Source: Lachnospiraceae bacterium UBA3638 (GTDB taxonomy: Bacteria; Bacillota; Clostridia; Lachnospirales; Lachnospiraceae). From it: 27,263 bases of DNA. This document shows, piece after piece, positions 25,338 to 27,263 of the stretch. Numbering within the stretch: position 1 is the stretch's first letter; each line of letters starts with the position of its first letter. The position numbers and the translations under genes are program-made. Under the pieces are notes generated by a model. The model ran no database searches, was not told the DNA's origin, and worked only from the letters and a program-made list of their open reading frames with translations. Where the stretch lies: contig DFKT01000049.1 of assembly GCA_002373595.1 (NCBI GenBank), forward strand, positions 1-27,263. Reading direction: 5' to 3'.

Positions 25338-26954
25338 ATGGAAAGAGAGAAGATCATAGTCATTGATTTCGGAGGTCAGTACAATCAGCTCGTGGCGAGA
25401 CGCGTAAGAGAGTGCAATGTGTACTGCGAGATCTATTCTTACAAGACCGACCTCGATAAGATCAAACAGATGAATCCGAGCGGTATCATACTCACGGGAG
25501 GGCCGAGCAGCTGCTATGAAGAAGGTGCAGCGAAATGCTCTCCCAAACTCTTTGAGATAGGGGTACCGATACTTGGCCTCTGCTATGGCGCACAGCTCAT
25601 GACACATGTGCTCGGCGGTAAAGTAGAGAGAGCAAAGGATCGCGAATACGGAAAGACAGAGATCACACTTGATGCATCGTCTGCACTCTTCGGAGGAAAG
25701 AATGCGCAGGGTGTAAAAAATGCCGGTGAGATCAAACAGATGCAGACAGATACTCTGTGCTGGATGAGTCATTTTGATTACATCTCACAGCTTGCTCCCG
25801 GATTCAGATCCGTCGCACATACTTCATCGACTCCCGTTGCAGCAATGGAAGATGTATCCAGAGGATTGTATGGTATCCAGTTCCATCCTGAGGTGCTTCA
25901 CACTCCCGAAGGATCCAAGATGCTCTACAATTTCGTTCGCGGTATCTGCGGATGCGCGGGCGATTGGAGAATGGATACATTTGTTGAGGATTCGATAAAG
26001 GCTATTCGCGACAAAGTAGGAAACGGCAAGGTGCTTCTGGCATTGTCCGGAGGCGTTGACTCATCTGTGGCAGCAGGATTGCTTAGCCGTGCTATCGGAC
26101 AGCACCTTACATGCGTATTCGTTGATCACGGTCTTCTTCGCAAAAATGAAGGTGATGAGGTTGAGGCTGTATTCGGAAAGGGCGGACAGTTCGATCTCAA
26201 TTTCATACGCGTGAACGCACAAGAGAGATACTACTCCAAACTTGCCGGTGTGACCGAGCCCGAGAGAAAGAGAAAGATAATAGGAGAGGAATTCATCAGA
26301 GTATTTGAGGAAGAGGCAAAGAAGATAGGTGCCGTTGACTTCCTTGCACAGGGAACGATCTATCCTGATGTGGTAGAATCCGGACTCGGAGGAGAGTCGG
26401 CTGTGATCAAGTCACATCACAATGTCGGAGGCCTCCCTGATTTTGTAGATTTCAAAGAAATAATAGAGCCTCTTAGAGACCTGTTTAAGGATGAAGTCAG
26501 AAAGGCGGGATTGGAGCTCGGACTTCCCGAGGCGCTCGTATTCCGTCAGCCGTTCCCCGGTCCCGGACTTGGTATCCGTATAATAGGTGAAGTTACCGGC
26601 GAGAAGGTAAAGATAGTCCAGGATGCGGATGCTATATACAGAGAGGAAGTGGGCAAGGCTGCTGCAGAATGGAAGTCGGCACACGGAGAGAATCCCGACT
26701 GGATGCCGGATCAGTACTTCGCTGCACTTACCAATATGAGAAGCGTCGGAGTAATGGGTGATGAGCGTACATACGATTACGCTATCGCACTTCGCGCAGT
26801 TAAGACTGTGGACTTCATGACCGCAGAGGCAGCGCAGCTTCCGTGGGATGTGCTCCAGCGTACGATGAACCGTATCGTAAATGAGGTAAGAGGAGTCAAC
26901 AGAGTACTCTACGATGTCTCATCGAAACCTCCCGGGACGGTGGAATTTGAATAA
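25338..26954 (+). CDS. guaA: GMP synthase (glutamine-hydrolysing)
   Basis: Converts XMP to GMP using ATP and the amide of glutamine. The 538-residue protein has the glutaminase domain (Cys82 in GLCYGAQ, His183 and Glu185 in QFHPEV), the ATP pyrophosphatase loop [11 protein letters not shown] and the C-terminal dimerisation domain ending [12 protein letters not shown], all complete. I prefer ATG 25338 to GTG 25332 because AAGGA ends only 1 base before the GTG but 7 before the ATG. It is the third gene of a unit whose first two genes handle cyclic-di-GMP. A strong terminator follows at 27026. Confidence 0.97.
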   Translation: MEREKIIVIDFGGQYNQLVARRVRECNVYCEIYSYKTDLDKIKQMNPSGIILTGGPSSCYEEGAAKCSPKLFEIGVPILGLCYGAQLMTHVLGGKVERAKDREYGKTEITLDASSALFGGKNAQGVKNAGEIKQMQTDTLCWMSHFDYISQLAPGFRSVAHTSSTPVAAMEDVSRGLYGIQFHPEVLHTPEGSKMLYNFVRGICGCAGDWRMDTFVEDSIKAIRDKVGNGKVLLALSGGVDSSVAAGLLSRAIGQHLTCVFVDHGLLRKNEGDEVEAVFGKGGQFDLNFIRVNAQERYYSKLAGVTEPERKRKIIGEEFIRVFEEEAKKIGAVDFLAQGTIYPDVVESGLGGESAVIKSHHNVGGLPDFVDFKEIIEPLRDLFKDEVRKAGLELGLPEALVFRQPFPGPGLGIRIIGEVTGEKVKIVQDADAIYREEVGKAAAEWKSAHGENPDWMPDQYFAALTNMRSVGVMGDERTYDYAIALRAVKTVDFMTAEAAQLPWDVLQRTMNRIVNEVRGVNRVLYDVSSKPPGTVEFE

Positions 26955-27025
26955 TCCGGGTGGTTTGCAGGATTGATTTAACTTGCTATTATTAGCAAAT
27001 AAAGGCTATATATATGTGTTATACC

Positions 27026-27066
27026 CGATGCCCCCAGTCGCGGGGCATCGGAATCTTTCTTTTTTC
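27026..27066 (+). terminator. Rho-independent terminator after guaA
   Basis: CCGATGCCCC (27026-27035) pairs perfectly with GGGGCATCGG (27043-27052) around a 7-base loop, followed by AATCTTTCTTTTTT. A smaller AT-rich hairpin, TTGCTA/TAGCAA at 26983-26998, lies just upstream. Confidence 0.9.
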
Positions 27067-27069
27067 AAA

Positions 27070-27117
27070 TTCTGATGTCTATTTTGGAGGCAGCTGACAC
27101 CTCCGGACATCAAAATC
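27070..27117. repeat. Imperfect inverted repeat downstream of guaA
   Basis: ATTCTGATGTC (27070-27080) pairs with GACATCAAAAT (27107-27117) with one mismatch, and inside it GGAGG (27087-27091) pairs with CCTCC (27101-27105). The arms are separated by an uneven internal loop. No gene is visible between 26955 and 27263, so this may be a non-coding RNA or a mobile-repeat remnant. Confidence 0.5.
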
Positions 27118-27148
27118 CCCATTTTTTACAATTCCGTTGTATGCGCAT

Positions 27149-27263
27149 AAACTTGTGACAGGCTTGAGACAGCGGAAAATAGAAAAGCAAGAATCTCGCT
27201 GTTTGAAATCAAACTCGCGGCAGGCTTGAGACATCGGGAAATAGAAAAGCAAGAATCTCGCTG
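27149..27263. repeat. Tandem direct repeat, 62-bp period, cut by the window end
   Basis: Two copies of a 53-base unit, 27149-27201 and 27213-27263 plus the two bases before it (27211), match at 48 of 53 positions; both contain GGCTTGAGACA and AATAGAAAAGCAAGAATCT. The 9-base spacer between them (TTTGAAATC) helps form the small palindrome GTTTGAAATCAAAC at the junction. The second copy ends exactly at the window edge, so further copies may follow. The unit and spacer lengths do not fit a CRISPR array. Confidence 0.85.

Noticed and set aside
26983..27066. A small RNA gene with TTGCTA as -35 and TATATA as -10, ending at the guaA terminator
   Set aside because: The spacer would be 19 bases and the product would be little more than the terminator hairpin.
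27149..27263. CRISPR array
   Set aside because: The repeat is 53 bases with a 9-base spacer, and no cas gene is seen; CRISPR spacers are usually 25-45 bases.

Overview
The window looks like a chromosomal segment of a strictly anaerobic Gram-positive bacterium of the class Clostridia, probably a gut or rumen relative of the Lachnospiraceae. This rests on gene content and style: a SAM-I riboswitch before metK, extended -10 promoters, frequent TTG/GTG starts, a small FliD-like flagellar protein ending in Cys, EF-hand-like surface proteins, a GH9-derived lipoprotein and many cyclic-di-GMP proteins. The genus cannot be fixed from the sequence alone. No tRNA, rRNA, transposase, phage gene or CRISPR array was seen; most of the window reads as ordinary core chromosome.

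Layout. 1-1010: 3' end of glycogen phosphorylase. 1080-3913: an aconitase-superfamily hydratase followed by an SseB-family protein. 3914-4187: an intergenic stretch with a perfect 12-bp inverted repeat and a separate, strongly foldable RNA-like element. 4188-5697: a calcium-loop protein and a coupled 87-residue protein, closed by a clear terminator. 5842-9685: a tightly overlapping cell-wall operon (GH9-like lipoprotein, ddl, murF). 9704-10450 (minus): a PlsC-type acyltransferase. 10665-13823: an EAL protein fused to a beta-helix-like C-terminus, then a small membrane protein. 13851-15143: murA from its own promoter, apparently leaderless. 15193-17713: SAM-I riboswitch, terminator, metK and glf. 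17710-20666 (minus): FliD-like protein with a multi-hairpin leader, an Rrf2 regulator with three Cys, and cysK. 20878-26954: a large PAS/GGDEF/EAL protein, an active-looking GGDEF protein and guaA. 26955-27263: terminator, inverted repeats and the start of a 62-bp-period tandem repeat cut by the window edge.

How the genes fit together. Three themes recur: peptidoglycan precursor synthesis (ddl, murF, murA), sulfur and SAM metabolism (metK with its riboswitch, cysK with an Rrf2 regulator), and cyclic-di-GMP turnover (two EAL proteins, one diguanylate cyclase, with GMP synthase directly downstream in the same direction). The most unusual material is the two foldable leader RNAs (before the FliD-like gene and before the calcium-loop gene), the EAL/beta-helix fusion, the catalytically stripped GH9 lipoprotein in a peptidoglycan operon, and the terminal tandem repeat.
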